NCBI GenBank assembly: GCA_026168455.1
Contig: CM047426.1
Span: 57,943,812-58,007,811 of the forward strand
DNA from: Theocolax elegans
Taxonomy: Eukaryota > Arthropoda > Insecta > Hymenoptera > Cerocephalidae
DNA length: 64,000 nucleotides
Direction: 5' to 3'
The notes under the pieces: generated by a model
Told to the model about the DNA's origin: nothing
The model's input: the letters and a program-made list of their open reading frames with translations, nothing else
The model's database searches: none
Program-made: the position numbers and the translations under genes
Part shown: one piece after another, positions 33,561-45,869 of the stretch
How positions within the stretch are numbered: the first letter of the stretch is position 1
How the letters are laid out: each line of letters begins with the position of its first letter

Positions 33561-34344
33561 AAATTAACTTTTTCAAGTATATAGTCAATAATATATACGA
33601 AAAACGTACAGTTAAAAAGTAAGGTTATGTCTTACTCGGAAGCAAAATGCGAATATACCGGAAACCCAAGCAGAAACTGCTTTGTAGCCTAGCACAAATT
33701 ACTTTTGTTATCGAAAGTAGAAGTCTCTTCGCTGTTTATGGCGGATTCTGCTATATTTTTTTAAGTGCAGACTTGCACCAACTATTATAAAAATATTATA
33801 AGAAGGCAAATGGTTAATAAACCATTCGCGTTCCTTTCGCTCTTGTTTGACTAGGACTAGCCTTACGTCTCCGGGAGTAGCGAGCGAAGTTATTTTGAGA
33901 GTAGGGATGCAGGATATAATGTGGGATAATAAAATAATATATTTATTTATTCGGATTGATCATGCATTATTTATTAATATTTGTTACCATAATTATATAA
34001 TGACTTCTTTTTAAATGAACATATATAACTAAATTCTTCTAACTTTTTGATGGACAAAAACACACATAAAATATTTCATAAACAATTGTATAAAATTATT
34101 TAAGTTTAATAAGAATTTTAATTTTGATTATATAAACAATTGCACGGCGAACACGTTAACAAATTATCTTATTTAGCTAATAAAATATACGTAATGATAT
34201 TTTATTACAAACATTACTAATTAATAATCACAATAAGAATTATATAAATAAATGCAGTTTAAATTAAGGGGGTACTATACTGGATTATTACCGACTGAGT
34301 AAGATAGATGCATTATTGCATTTAACGGACATATTTTGGTTTTA

Positions 34345-34567
34345 TTTGCAAAACGCAAATACAGAAGCACTAGATAATAACATAAAACATATTTATACAA
34401 AGTTTGAAGTCAATATGTAAAGGACATCCTAAAAAAAGTTTGCACGGAAAAAATAGTCATTTTTCCGTACAGAAATTTTTTAGGGTGTCCTTGTTGTATT
34501 GACCTGAAATTTTGTAGAAAGACATATTATACAATTATCTAGTGCTTCTGTATATGCTTTTTACATA
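34345..34567. mobile_element. Small foldback
   Basis: ACAGAAGCACTAGATAAT at 34361 is answered inverted by ATTATCTAGTGCTTCTGT ending at 34551. GGACATCCTAAAAAAAGTTT and GGAAAAA are likewise mirrored near 34468-34495. The centre is near 34456. Confidence 0.6.
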
Positions 34568-34620
34568 ATATTAACAAAAAATAAATAGTTTATATTACTA
34601 ATAAAGTTTTCTTAGTACCA

Positions 34621-35455
34621 ATTTCGTCGCTAGGGAGCGCGACGCGCTTAGTCCGTTGTATTATACTTAGAGTGGAAGTACTTTCGCAAATGGTTGCTGC
34701 AAGATGGTGCTAAATATCATAATTAATATACCAAACTTATGTCAATAAGCAGAATTATAATAAATGTCGTGTTTATGTATTGTAGAAAGATTAATTTGTT
34801 TTGCCAGTGCATCCATTATTGTACATATATATATCAAGATTAATGCTTGATATCATCATGTACTGCTACGTGTGTCTTGGCACGTCATTGTGACGTCGCT
34901 ATAAAGGGAATTCTTTATGCAACTAATACCGATTACGTAAAGAACAAATATATCAAATATAACAAAATAAAGTATAATTAACATATTTATTCGGGGAAAC
35001 ATGGACATGTGACATGGGATGGGGAAACCATGAAAACAATGAAATGGTACGCATGTTTGCTCTCTCCCTCTCTCCCTCTCTCTCAACAAGACTAAACACG
35101 CGCTTGCGCATTCGCACCGTTTGCGTCACCACTGACGAAGTTCACGTGGATCGATTCCCGTTACAGGTTTACCAATGTCTCAGTAAAAAGAGACTTGTAA
35201 ACATTACCTCAAATAACTACTTGCTATCTAACGAGTTTTATTTTCAAAATATATCACACTTACATGTTCATTTTATCTTTATTCTAAATATGAGGGTTTG
35301 TTTAAATTATTATACAAATATTAATATAGTCGTGAATATAACTACCAACTGCATACGTATCTTATATCGAGTATACGCGTGTAACCAAGTATAAATTATA
35401 ATCAGAATTATAATCAGTACCATCAAACACATGTGCTTATTGGCCCGTTTCATTT
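34621..35455. other. No gene recognised; CT-rich tract at 35055-35090
   Basis: A (CT)n-like stretch (CTCTCTCCCTCTCTCC) lies at about 35059-35085 without a LINE end attached. The frame across 35014-35394 has no recognisable domain and includes this low-complexity tract, so it is not called. Confidence 0.35.
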
Positions 35456-36191
35456 ATATAAAATATTTTATTTTTACCGTAGAAAATATAATCGACACCG
35501 CGCGGCACGCTCCCGCGAATGAGCAAACGCAAGAGCGTGCCCCGTAGTGTTCTGGTTGTGAATTTCGACTGAATCGGCAACTGCAAATGGTCTAAAAATT
35601 GTTTAAAATGCTAGGAAGTAAATCTTGAATAGTTAGGACAAGAATATATTTTCTCTCGCTCATTGTCGTAGCTCAAATATTTTATTTTTACTGTAGAAAA
35701 TATATACGACACTGCGCGGCACGCTCCCGCGAATGAGCAAATGCGGGAGCGTGCCTCGTAGTGTGCTGGCCGTTGATTTCAGCTGTATCAGAATTATAAA
35801 AAATTTATAAATTTTTTCTTTGGCTTGGAAGCGATATGAGTGTAATGCCATCATATACATAAGTTTATTTGCCCATTGTATTTATTAAATGTATTTTATT
35901 TAACATATATTACACATATGTTTATTTGCCCATTTTATTTTTAAATGTATTTTATTGAATATATATTACACATATGTTTATTTGCTCATTTTATTTTTAA
36001 AATGCATTTTAATTATACCATAGAAAATTCGAATGTAAATTAAACTGCCTATGCAATAATATGTATATTATATTTGCAATACTCACGTGTTCCCCCACTA
36101 AACGCATTCCGGATTCCCTATACTCGATATACGTAGCGTGCCGATCCGTGCACGGACCGCGTGTATTCTGTGTGCACGTGCTTGAATCTAG

Positions 36192-36230
36192 TTAGATTCA
36201 AGATGGCGGCAACTGAGCGCGGGCCAGCAC
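36192..36230 (+). promoter_or_regulatory. AAGATGGCGGC motif, left duplicate
   Basis: AAGATGGCGGC resembles the YY1-type initiator element (AANATGGCGGC) seen at transcription or translation starts in animals. It is preceded by a short inverted pair (TTGAATCTAGTTAGATTCAA) and followed at 36248 by GAGTAAGT. A first exon is possible, but the reading frame from the ATG is not conserved between the two duplicates, so only the motif is called. Confidence 0.3.
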
Positions 36231-36461
36231 GTAAACAATGTGCTTCGAGTAAGTTTCACCACGTTCGCGCGATCCTTACCGGCGGGGACATCAGCCGGGC
36301 ACTGGCGCGGAATGGTGTGTTTACGAATGTGTTCGTATACGCAAGTAGACGGCCCCCCAGGTAACGCAGTCCACTACGTGCACTGGACCTCGACGCGGTC
36401 AACAACGCAGCCGGTCCCGGTAAAATTTTAAACGTTCATAATTTTATAAAGTATACACTAT

Positions 36462-36690
36462 CTTACAAGGGGAGTAATTGACCTCTGGGAAACGAATCTT
36501 ATCCTAATTTTGGTATGTCTTTTATAATATAAAAATGTGAAGAAAGCCAAGTTATCTCTTGCCAATTACCACTTATACCGGAGTTATTCGATATCTAATA
36601 ATAATATCAGTAAAAATTACTTGTAATTAGATCGCTTACAACTCGGAAACAAATAGAGATAGGCACTCAAACAAAAACCAGAATGAGCCA
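36462..36690. mobile_element. MITE-like repeat, family A copy 3
   Basis: Starts TTACAAGGGGAGTAATTGAC and CTCTGGGAAACGAATC and runs to ATCGCTTACAACTCGG. It is the inverted, contiguous version of 14649-15015 and separates the two tandem duplicates described at 35460-37740. Confidence 0.6.
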
Positions 36691-37740
36691 AACGCAAGGC
36701 GTGCCCCGTAGTGTTCTGGTTGTGAATTTCGACTGAATCGGCAACTGCAAATGGTCTAAAAATTGTTTAAAATGCTAGGAAGTAAATCTTGAATAGTTAG
36801 GACAAGAATATATTTTCTCTCGCTCATTGTCGTAGCTCAAAATATTTCCTTTTTACCGTATAAAATATAATTGATACCGCGCGCTCATTCGCGGGAGCGT
36901 GCCTCGTAGTGTTCTGGTCATCAATTTCAGCTGAATCAATACTAATGCCATCGTATACTCATGTTTATTTGCCCAATTTATTTATTAAATGTATTTTATA
37001 TTTACTGTAAAAAATATATTCGACACTACGCGGCACGCTCCCGCGAATGAGTAATCGCGGGAGCGTGCCTCGTAGTGTGCTGGTCGTCGATTTCAGCTGC
37101 ATCTGAATTATAAACGATTTACAATTTTTTTCCTTGCCTTAGAAGTGATATGAGAGTAATGCCAACATATACATAAGTTTATTTGCCCATTGTATTTATT
37201 AAATGTATTTTATTTAACATATATTACACATATGTTTATTTGCCCATTTTATTTTTAAAATGCATTTTAATTATACCATAGAAAATTCGAATGTAGATTA
37301 AACTCCCTATACAATAACATTTATTATATTTGCAATAAACATAGTATTATATTTGCAATACTCACGTGTTCCCACACTACACGCGTTCCGAATTCCCTAT
37401 ACTCGATATACGCAATCACCGTACCGATACGAGCACGGACCGCGTGTATTCAGTGTGCGCGCGCTTGAATCTACTTAGATTCAAGATGGCGGCCACTGAG
37501 CGCGGGCCAGCATGTAAACAATGTACTTCAAGTAAGTTGCACCACGTTCGCGCGATCCTTACCGTCGGGAACATTTGCCGGGCACTGACGCGGAATGGTG
37601 TGTTTACGAATGTGTTCGTATACCCAAGTAGGGCCCCCCAGGGTGACGCAGTCCAGTACGTACACAGGACCTCGACGCGGTCAACAACGCAGCCGATCCC
37701 GGTGAAATTTTAAACGTGCATCATTTATAAAGTATATATT

Positions 37741-38334
37741 ATCTTAGTGCACTTGTAAGTACACTTTAATTTTTTTCATATTTACTTATTTAACCATTTG
37801 TACTCCTGAATATCCCTTTCCCTTTATATTTTAATCTCTCTTAATAATTATCAAGTCCTTACACTGTTTATGTATTAATTTATATTAATTATATCAGTTA
37901 ATCCATCTTCCTCCTATTAAATTTTATTCACTATTTAATCCCTTTTGCTTCCTTATAAAGAAAGTTTTGCAACCGTATAATTATTCGACTCGCTAGAAAC
38001 ATGTTATAAATATGTTTATTTACTTTTTTCAATTATTTATCCCCCAAATAGTTTTTTTAAAGACAATTTTCGATTTTTGAATTATTAATTTTTGGGTTGA
38101 CTAATTATATCTATTAGTTTTTTTGTTAGTTAAAAAAAAAGATTTTTTTTAATGATTTTGTTTTTTGGAAATTAATCAGATAAATGAGCTAACAAAATTT
38201 ATGATGAAGGAGCCTTAGAAAAGTCATAAAGTATAAAAATTTCAAGTAATTATATCGATTAGTTTTGATTTAAAAAATTAAAATGTGAATAAATTTGGGT
38301 TTTTATGTCAAAGGTTTTCGTGAAAATAGAATAT
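37741..38334. other. AT-rich, no feature recognised
   Basis: No supported reading frame or repeat relation. Confidence 0.35.
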
Positions 38335-38470
38335 ATTAATAGCATTATGGCTCCGAAAAAATCTGAAAAAATTCAGGAGAACTATTGGACACCTCTAAAA
38401 CCTATTGCCGCAGTTATAGCAATATGCATTTTTTTCATCTTCGATGTCACAGAGAACCACCCATATATAT
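38335..38470. mobile_element. Fragment of element R
   Basis: CCGAAAAAATCTGAAAAAAT through CATCTTCGATGTCACAGAGA and ACCACCCATATATATAT matches the right end of the palindrome at 22321-23975 with several substitutions. Confidence 0.7.
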
Positions 38471-38672
38471 ATGCATATTCCACGTGAAGTGCTCAGATCA
38501 AAATTTTAAAATGCATCAAATTTTTGGTACACGTTGGAAATGTTTTTCAGAATACAGAAAAGTAAATTTTAGATACTGGAATCTATTTGCTCAAAAGTTA
38601 TTCTAACCTCAAAAGTGAATTTTTTCAAGTTTTATTCAACACTAGTTGGGTTTACCGCTATTTAATCAAGTG
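38471..38672. mobile_element. Fragment of foldback family S
   Basis: ATTCCACGTGAAGTGCTCAG onward follows the family-S arm (as at 60575) to GGGTTTACCGCTATTTAA, with changes. It joins element R's end through a short TA tract. Confidence 0.7.
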
Positions 38673-39795
38673 AATGCCTTATCATTCTTTATCCTGATTA
38701 TAGCTACTTTAAAACAATTTTTTATTATTTTCTATATAAACACAACACATGTGTTTGATTTATTGACAAATGGGAAAGTCATTTAGTAATTTTGTAACTT
38801 TTGTAACTTTTATAGTGGTCACTCTATAATTCTCCATCCGTATTAAAATTACTGAATAACCATATTTATTTTCTATCAAGGCAATATATTTGTTTAATTC
38901 TTTGGCAACTGTATAATATTTAATAATTATATGAACTGTAATGGGTATAGGATTTTTTTTTATTTCAAGGTTAGGTGAAATGAATGTTTTATAATTATAC
39001 ATTTACTTAAATAATGTATAAAAACCATGTTTATTATGTTGGTAAGTTATTATTCTCTTTACTTATACTTATTGAATACCTCCTTTAACATTTCAATAAA
39101 AATAATGTGTCAGTAGTTTGGCAAATGAATAAGTTATTTAGACATTTTGTAAATTTGATATGTATAGAATTATTTTTCTTTCAACGCTGAGTAAGATAAA
39201 TGTTTGATAGTCACATTGTTCGAAATAATTAAAAATGAAACACAATGTTATATTTAAGTGGATCTATAAGTGGATATATAATTTTTAACCCTGCTATGTC
39301 TTACAGCAATAAATAAACAATAGTATTTATAATATGCATTTATGCGAAATTAATTTCTTCAAATGTAATAAAACAGAAATTTCTCTTTTTTATTGTTTTT
39401 AAATAAAGTAATACTTGCACTACCGTTGGTTATGTGTTTTGGCAGTTCATTCTGATTAACTAGTTATGTACGATTTTTAATTGATTGTATCTATTCATAT
39501 CACATGGAATAATAAATAAGTTTTGGAATTTGATATAATTGCACAGAAACAAATATTATTATTAACTACTGTAACGATGTACAGGTTTCATGAGAAATAT
39601 TAAAAATTATATAACATATACCTTTTGTCTTCAGAAACCTTAAAATATTTATAAATTCTTGCTAATATAAATATTCCTATGAGAAGTGAGAGTGCAAACC
39701 AACGCGTGGTACAAGTATTACTTTATTTAAAAACAATAAAAAAGAGAAATTTCTGTTTTATTACATTTGAAGAAATTAAATTCGCATAAATGAAT

Positions 39796-39809
39796 ATTAT
39801 AAATACTAT
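39796..39809. repeat. 14-bp target duplication of SINE copy 2, left
   Basis: ATTATAAATACTAT here recurs exactly at 40017-40030 on the other side of the SINE. Confidence 0.85.
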
Positions 39810-40016
39810 GAGGCCTGTGCTGACTCGGTCGGTAGGGCGTCGGGCTCGTAATCTGGAGGTCCCAGGTTCGATTCCCGGCCCGGCCGATTGATACAAGCAC
39901 CACTGGCGAATGTATTTTTACCAAGTGCTTTCTTCACCAAGACATCGTATGACCTCCGTCGCTGATTAGCACCGGTTTGGGAGCATAAAAAGAGCGACGT
40001 TAAAATAATAAAAAAA
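39810..40016 (+). mobile_element. tRNA-derived SINE, copy 2
   Basis: A 207-bp element. The tRNA-like head has GACTCGGTCGGTAGGGCG (A-box region) and an exact B box GGTTCGATTCC at 39865-39875. If folded as a tRNA, the anticodon loop CTCGTAA gives CGT. The body contains TGGCGAATGTATTTTTACC and CTCCGTCGCTGATTAGCACC, and the tail is AAAGAGCGACGTTAAAATAA followed by an A-rich end. Exact 14-bp duplications flank it. Copies are moved by a LINE in trans. Not a functional tRNA gene, because there is no matching acceptor stem. Confidence 0.88.
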
Positions 40017-41089
40017 ATTATAAATACTATTGTTTATTTATTGCTGTAAGACATGGAAGGGTTAAAAATTATAAAATAAATTATGTGTAATATACACATT
40101 TCTGAAAAAATGTGTCATTTATCAACAGATACTTGTCGACTCTATTTTGATTTAAGTACTTTCTATTGCAAAAACTATAAGAATCGAAAAAGGTAAAATG
40201 TTAAATATTGTTTTAAGCATTTAATATCAATTGCAAAAGTGTGATTGAAATTAAACCATACTTGCAAATGTTTACACCTTGGCAGAAGGTGTTTTTTGAT
40301 ATTTAACGTTTGGATTATGTATTAGATAAGTTTTGTTCGAATAAAAGAAGAAATATAGTAAGCCAAATAATTGCAGGACTTGTCTGAAATAAATTTGTTA
40401 TTTTTCTACGGAAATACTTGTCGATTCCATTTTGATATTATATACTTACCCAAGAATCGAACTCATATATATTGGCTTTATAGAAGAAAAATAATTTTAG
40501 CAGCTATAATATAAGAATGGAGAACGATAGAGATCCACTTAAATATAACATTGTGTTTCATTTTTAATTATTTGGAACAATGTGACTATCAAACATTTAG
40601 CTTACTCAGCGTTGAAAGAAAAATAATTCTATATATATCAAATTTACAAAATTTCTAAGTAACTTATACATTTGCCAAAGATAAATACATATACATGTAA
40701 CCTTTGTTTTTTTAAGTTAGAAATTATAATATCTTAAATGTAAAATCTTAATTTTATTATCTTTTTTAAAATCAAATTTTTAGAGTTTTTACGTAGAATT
40801 ATATATAGAATAATTATATATAGAATAAAACTAATTACACAGAGTGATTGTTGTCTTGCAATTCAGCGAATTGCTCCGAGCTGGTGTATGGCAAAGTACA
40901 CGCGGTCGTCTCTATCATCTGTGTTTCCTTCTGAATATTCTCGAATCTTTTGGTTCGTACAAACAACGATCCACTATAACCTAATCCACAAAAGTCTTTT
41001 ATATTAAACGCAGCAGCCCAACTAAACTATTGAGATACTAGCCGCCGTTATGAAAACAACCACAGCTCCGACTGTTTCTATGGTATTTT

Positions 41090-41700
41090 TGGGCTTAGAA
41101 GTTCTTCGTTCTCTAGTGCTTTGAGAACCCATTTTTTCATAACCTCTTGATCGCAGGACCACAAGACGCAGGAGTAGCTAGAGCTTTGTCGGACATAATG
41201 TCCAATATCGAGGGTCCAAGCAGCGACATCGGGCCCTCTTAGCACAGATGTAAGCTCTATAATTTTTTATGGAGCTCCAATATGGCAAATGCCCTAAGGA
41301 GCAGTATAAGCTTTGGTACGTCCTGTCGATGCGCTTACAGAGTAGTCGCGTTGAGGGTGGCTCTGCTTATAGAGTCGTGTGAGATATAGCTCTCTTGGAG
41401 ATCGTGGGAATCCCTCCCATCGATATTTCGGCATGATACGTACAGAAACGGTCGGTGGTCAACCACACAAACCAGTGGCGTAGCAACACGTGTCTGTAAC
41501 ATTTGGTGATCAATTAGGACCGCCGAACAGTGACAGCAGAAATGGGATTCATCCCCACGGCGTCATCCCGGATGTCGCGAAATGGATGAGTAGGAAGCAC
41601 AGAATCGTCACCTTTTATCTGACCCAGGAGCGTATGGGTGATTTCGCAAATACCTGCACTGCTTCTCAAGTCCTATAAGAGCATTTTTACTTCCTCCATA
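41090..41700 (+). pseudogene. R1-like LINE ORF2 C-terminal relic
   Basis: Three-frame reading gives, in order, LSTDVSSIIFYGAPIW (about 41235-41285), SAYRVV-type sequence (CRCAYRVVALRVA), CDIALLEIVGIPPIDISA-like residues, and then the open frame 41490-41678 with VIPDVAKWMSRKHRIVTFYL. These are the blocks that follow the RT in R1/I-group LINEs: LLYGAPIWA, LRVxxAYRTVSxxA, IPPI, and the late WxxRxHGxxxFxLTQ-like region. Frameshifts and stops are frequent. Strand and position differ from the endonuclease relic at 15010-15990, though both may derive from one family. Confidence 0.6.
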
Positions 41701-42474
41701 AAAAAACTCATGCACACGTATACAAACACGAGCAGATACTTATTTCCGTATAGAAGTACCACATTCCGCGGTCTCTTAGAGCAAAAAGTATGTTTCAAAG
41801 GAAATTGTAGCTATGAGAATTTTTGTTGAGGATTAAATACACGACATTTTTTCAATATTTCAAAAAAATCCGCAAAGACCCCGCACCCATAAATTTTATA
41901 CTATTGTAGATAATATAGGTTTTGGGTAGATTAGAAACATTCAACGAAATCATTGCAACTACGAATATCAAGAAGGTGTATATTTAAGAGACTGTTGATC
42001 TATCGACCATTTATTGAGATCGGAAAAAATACTTTCGCTCAGTGAAGTAGATTTATTCTTCAAATATTGCAATATTTCCTTTTATTTAATGTAGTTTTTA
42101 AAAAATTATCGCATTATAATATTTATTTTGATAATTCCTTTACTAGTTTGAATTTGTTACTTCATATATCAAAAATTAGTCTTAACCCTTAGAGTACTGG
42201 CAGCATGCACATATCATGCTCCGACTCGCAAACATTTAGTCTTAGCATGGGTTAAAATTGGGGATCTATGATTATTTTTTCATACAAACAATACGCATTG
42301 AAAATTTCTAAATTCCCGATACTCTAAAGGTAAAGCAACTGGTAAGCTTAGAAGTGAAGGTAATCAAAATGGAATCGTCAAGTATTTCAGTTGACAAATT
42401 TTTTTCAGAAAAGTGACCTACATTATTTGGCTTATATTTTTTGCTTATTTTCGCTGAACTTTTGTAATACATAA
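41701..42474. other. AT-rich; outer sequence of a family-T repeat
   Basis: No gene. ATCAAAATGGAATCGTCAAG near 42369 is the family-T boundary motif in inverted orientation. Confidence 0.35.
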
Positions 42475-43390
42475 TCCATTCGTTAAATATCGAAAGACTC
42501 CTTCTGCGAAGGTGTAAAACTTCGCAAGTAAGGATGTAATTTCAATCATACTTTAGTAATTGTTATCTTACTTTATAAAAACTTACTGCAATAAAAAGTA
42601 CTGAAATCAAAATGGAATCGACAAGTATTCTGTTGAAAAATATAGTACATTAATTCAGAAAAACATACTACTCAAAATTAATTTTATAATTGTTAGCCCT
42701 GACGTATCTTACGTCAATAAATAAACAATATAATATTTATAATAATATTCATTTGTGCGATAATAATTTCTCCATATTTATTCGAACAGAAATTTCTCTT
42801 TTTTATTAGTTTAAAAAAAATTATACTTACACCACCGTTGGTTAACTGATTTCGCAGATAATTCTGATTTACTAATGTTTCTCCTCTGTACGATTTTGGA
42901 TCGACAAATTACGGAAACAAATTTTAATTTCAACCGCTGTAACGATATACAGGCCTCATGAGAAGCATTCAAAGTCATCTATATAGCTTACCTACTGTCT
43001 TTTAAAATATTCATAAGCCCTTATACAATTGGAATTATGACATATTATTCAAAAGTGAGAAGACAAACCAACGCGTGGTGGAAGTATTATTTTTTTTAAA
43101 ACCGTTAAAAAAGAGAAATTTCTGTTCGAATAAATATGGAGGAACAGATATGTCAAGGCTAACAATTATAAAATTAATTTTGAGTAGTATGTTTTTCTGA
43201 ATTAATGTACTATATTTTTCAACAGAATACTTGTCGATTCCATTTTGATTTCAGTACTTTTTATTGCAGTAAGTTTTTATAAAGTAAGATAACAATTACT
43301 AAAGTATGATTGAAATTACATCCTTACTTGCGAATTTTCACATCTTCGTAGAATATTTTTAATATTTAACAATTGGATTAATGAAATATG
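42475..43390. mobile_element. Foldback family T, copy 2
   Basis: Centre near 42955. ATCAAAATGGAATCGACAAG at 42608 is mirrored by CTTGTCGATTCCATTTTGAT ending near 43250. The core ACAGAAATTTCTCTTTTTTA near 42786 is mirrored near 43107. CCAACGCGTGGTGGAAGTAT matches CCAACGCGTGGTACAAGTAT of copy 1. No SINE is present here, so it shows the uninterrupted arrangement. Confidence 0.7.
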
Positions 43391-44973
43391 TGTACTTAAA
43401 ATTTTAAATAATATAATCTTAAGTAGATTAAGATTAAGATGTTATTACTTCCATACTGATTTTAGTATTTTCTATTGCATACACTAACTTATTTAATACA
43501 ATTGTTAATAAAATTTAATACAATAGCGAATTAAATAACGAAATAATATAAATTGATAGTTTTACGAAAAAGGAGATTCCAGATACTGTTCAGAATAAAA
43601 AGATTTAAGAAGGAAAAGTAATAAATATATTGAAAATAATTTAAAATTGTAATCAGATAGAAAATCCTTGACAATTTATTATGATTTCAGAACACTTCTA
43701 TTGATGCTAATTAGTTATTTATTATAGTTATATTAATAAACACAAAAGATTTTTTCAAAAAAAGTAATAATGGTTTTTAATAAATAAACTAAACAATAGC
43801 AGTGTTATTTTTGTGTATGAAAAGTATTTGAAGATGGTTTTTTATTTATAGTCAAAATTTTTTACTACGACTAAAAAACTTAACATGATATTATTTAATT
43901 AATGAAGTAACTGTTTAACTGAAAAAGTGGAGCAATGTATATTAATATCTTTAACTAGCAACAGATACCTCGCTCGCTAACGCTCACTCGGGTGTATTTT
44001 GATTGTGCTTTATTCAGATGAGTGCATTTAAAATAGATGCATTTAGTTTATTCGATCATTAAATTTTGAATTTTATTTAATTTTATTAAAATAGTCGTTA
44101 CTCCAAACCGGAGAACCGCAGAACCGGAGAACGTCCGAAACGGGATCCTCCTTAATTTAATAAATAGAGGATATAGGATTAATTGTATATAATATTTGTA
44201 AGATATTTTTATTGCTCGAATTTCTTGTTTCGACGGAAGTTTTATGAAAGAAGTTTTTGAAACAAAACTTTTTCTAGGACTCTTTTTTAAAAACTTTTTC
44301 GAAAACTTTTTTTCAAAAACCGAATAACACAAATACCCAGGTACCCCTCATGTGAAAAACACTTTGACATTATTATATTAAAGAAGGATTAATTTCGTAA
44401 CGTCTTTTGAAGGGTCAGAAACCGGAGGCCTAATAGTATAATATTATCATTATATTATTATATATTTCAGACAAATCGACCTATATGTATCGAGAAAACT
44501 TTAATCTACCATTTTATCAAAATATCGGTAACATAGGTCATTTTGGCCTGACCTTAATAGAATTTATACGGGAATTATCTTTACAAAACTGTGTGTCATG
44601 TAAACTAACTATTTTGCAGCTGGGATGGGGGAAGGGATTCTATTTGAATGATAGTATTGGCAAAATAATGTATATATGGTACACATAGATACAATTTTAA
44701 TTGTAAAATTTTAACAAATTTAAGTATTTAAATAATAATTTTAAATACCTATTTGTACGACATTGGATGCTAAAATTAGGTGCATGATCGGTGTATTTGA
44801 TGAAAACTTGATATCCTTTTCTGTAGTCCAAATCCTGTTAAGCTGGGGGTTATTGTGATTGTTCTTGTACAGTTGATGGTACTGGTTCTGTAAAGTATAT
44901 TTTTCCTTCCAGCGTTAGCCAACATATTAATGTTGTTATCCGACTCTTACGGCGAGGACGGACTGGTAAGGTA
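43391..44973. other. No gene; minor short repeats
   Basis: 44110-44135 holds a small direct repeat (AACCGGAGAACCGCAG, AACCGGAGAACG). No supported coding frame; the frames at 44048-44332 and 44485-44688 have no recognisable domain. Confidence 0.35.
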
Positions 44974-45679
44974 TACACTCTAAACTCCAAATAGTAAAAA
45001 TCGACGTTAGAAGAGGTAAAAAATAGGTTTTTCTCTTTTAATAAAGAGTAGATATTGCGATTTGCTATTTACGAAAAGATATTTATTTAAATGCCTAATC
45101 TTAAAATCGTTCGCTAAATGCGCCCGGAAAACTATGCAATGTTACCAAAGAAACTCTGGCAAATATTTTATGTTTAAGTTTTAAGAATCATCATAGTAAG
45201 TTTCTCGTTTTTATATTTATACCAATTGAAGTCTGTTAGATTAGACACCCGAAATTTTATAGCTTTCCAAAGAGTAATTATCTTATTTTATTCTTTGCAA
45301 AAGCGAGTTATATGCATTATTTGTTCTTTTAGATTATGTGCACAAAATTTGTTACTTTTTAAATAGTAAATATCTTTTACTCTTGTTTTACTTCTTTCCA
45401 ATTAGTAATTTGTACTTTTTACTAGTTTAGATTTTGTTTCCAAAATTTTATACTTTTCAAAGTAGTAAATATCTCATTTTAGTATTTTCTAAATAGCAAA
45501 TATTTGCGTTTACTCTTTCTAAAAGACAATTTTTGCATTTTGCTCTTTACAATGAGTAAACTTAACGTTTTATCTTTTCGTATATAGCAAATCGTAATAT
45601 CTACTCTTTATCAAAAGAGAAAAACTTATTTTTTACCACTTCTAACGTCGATTTTTACCATTTGGGGTTTACCGTGTAC
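44974..45679. mobile_element. Foldback element with GTAAAAATCGACGTTAGAAG arms
   Basis: The stretch starting GTATACACTCTAAACTCC at 44974 is mirrored by GGGGTTTACCGTGTAC ending at 45679. Inside, AGTAGATATTGCGATTTGCT near 45047 is mirrored by AGCAAATCGTAATATCTACT near 45586. Non-coding. Confidence 0.7.
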
Positions 45680-45869
45680 ATTTCAAGAGTCATATTTTTT
45701 GTAGCAAATCCGATTTTTTAACACTATAGTTCATTACATAGCGCAATATACGTCTTACCCGACTTATAGTAATTTGTTGATGACCTTCAGTGCAAACATT
45801 TATTATGTTACGGCAATTTATGATATCAGATTTGTCATTCAGATTTTCAGCGCATGCTTATCTAATGAT

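Larger units (their letters stand above)
35460..37740. repeat. Tandem duplication with perfect GC hairpins
   Basis: Two copies of a roughly 1.1-1.3-kb unit follow each other (about 35460-36440 and 36690-37735). A stretch of about 128 bp starting at 35546 recurs without visible change from 36710. Each copy has a hairpin: GGCACGCTCCCGC at 35718-35730 with its exact complement at 35743-35755, and a 14-bp version at 37032-37045 with 37056-37069. Both contain GATTCAAGATGGCGGC (ATG at 36203 and 37485) and then a GTAAGT donor-like site. The right unit has an additional internal sub-repeat. Confidence 0.75.
39100..40680. mobile_element. Foldback family T, copy 1
   Basis: The core CAGAAATTTCTCTTTTTTAT at 39374 is mirrored ending at 39755. 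Outer blocks (TTTGATAGTCACATTGTTCG near 39205; TATTTAAGTGGATC near 39250) are mirrored near 40520-40600. The SINE at 39810-40016 interrupts the right arm. The motif ATACTTGTCGATTCCATTTT recurs in both family-T copies. Non-coding. Confidence 0.65.

Noticed and set aside
36161..36431. Open frames starting at ATGGCGGC as a small duplicated gene
   Set aside because: Differences between the two duplicates are as frequent at amino-acid-changing sites as elsewhere, and they alter the frame before the end.
39810..39885. Candidate functional tRNA gene
   Set aside because: A and B boxes are present but no acceptor stem pairs. A SINE body, A-rich tail and a 14-bp target duplication follow, so it is a SINE head.
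44048..44332. 94-codon minus-strand frame
   Set aside because: Lysine- and phenylalanine-rich composition expected from AT-rich DNA, with no recognisable domain or repeat partner.
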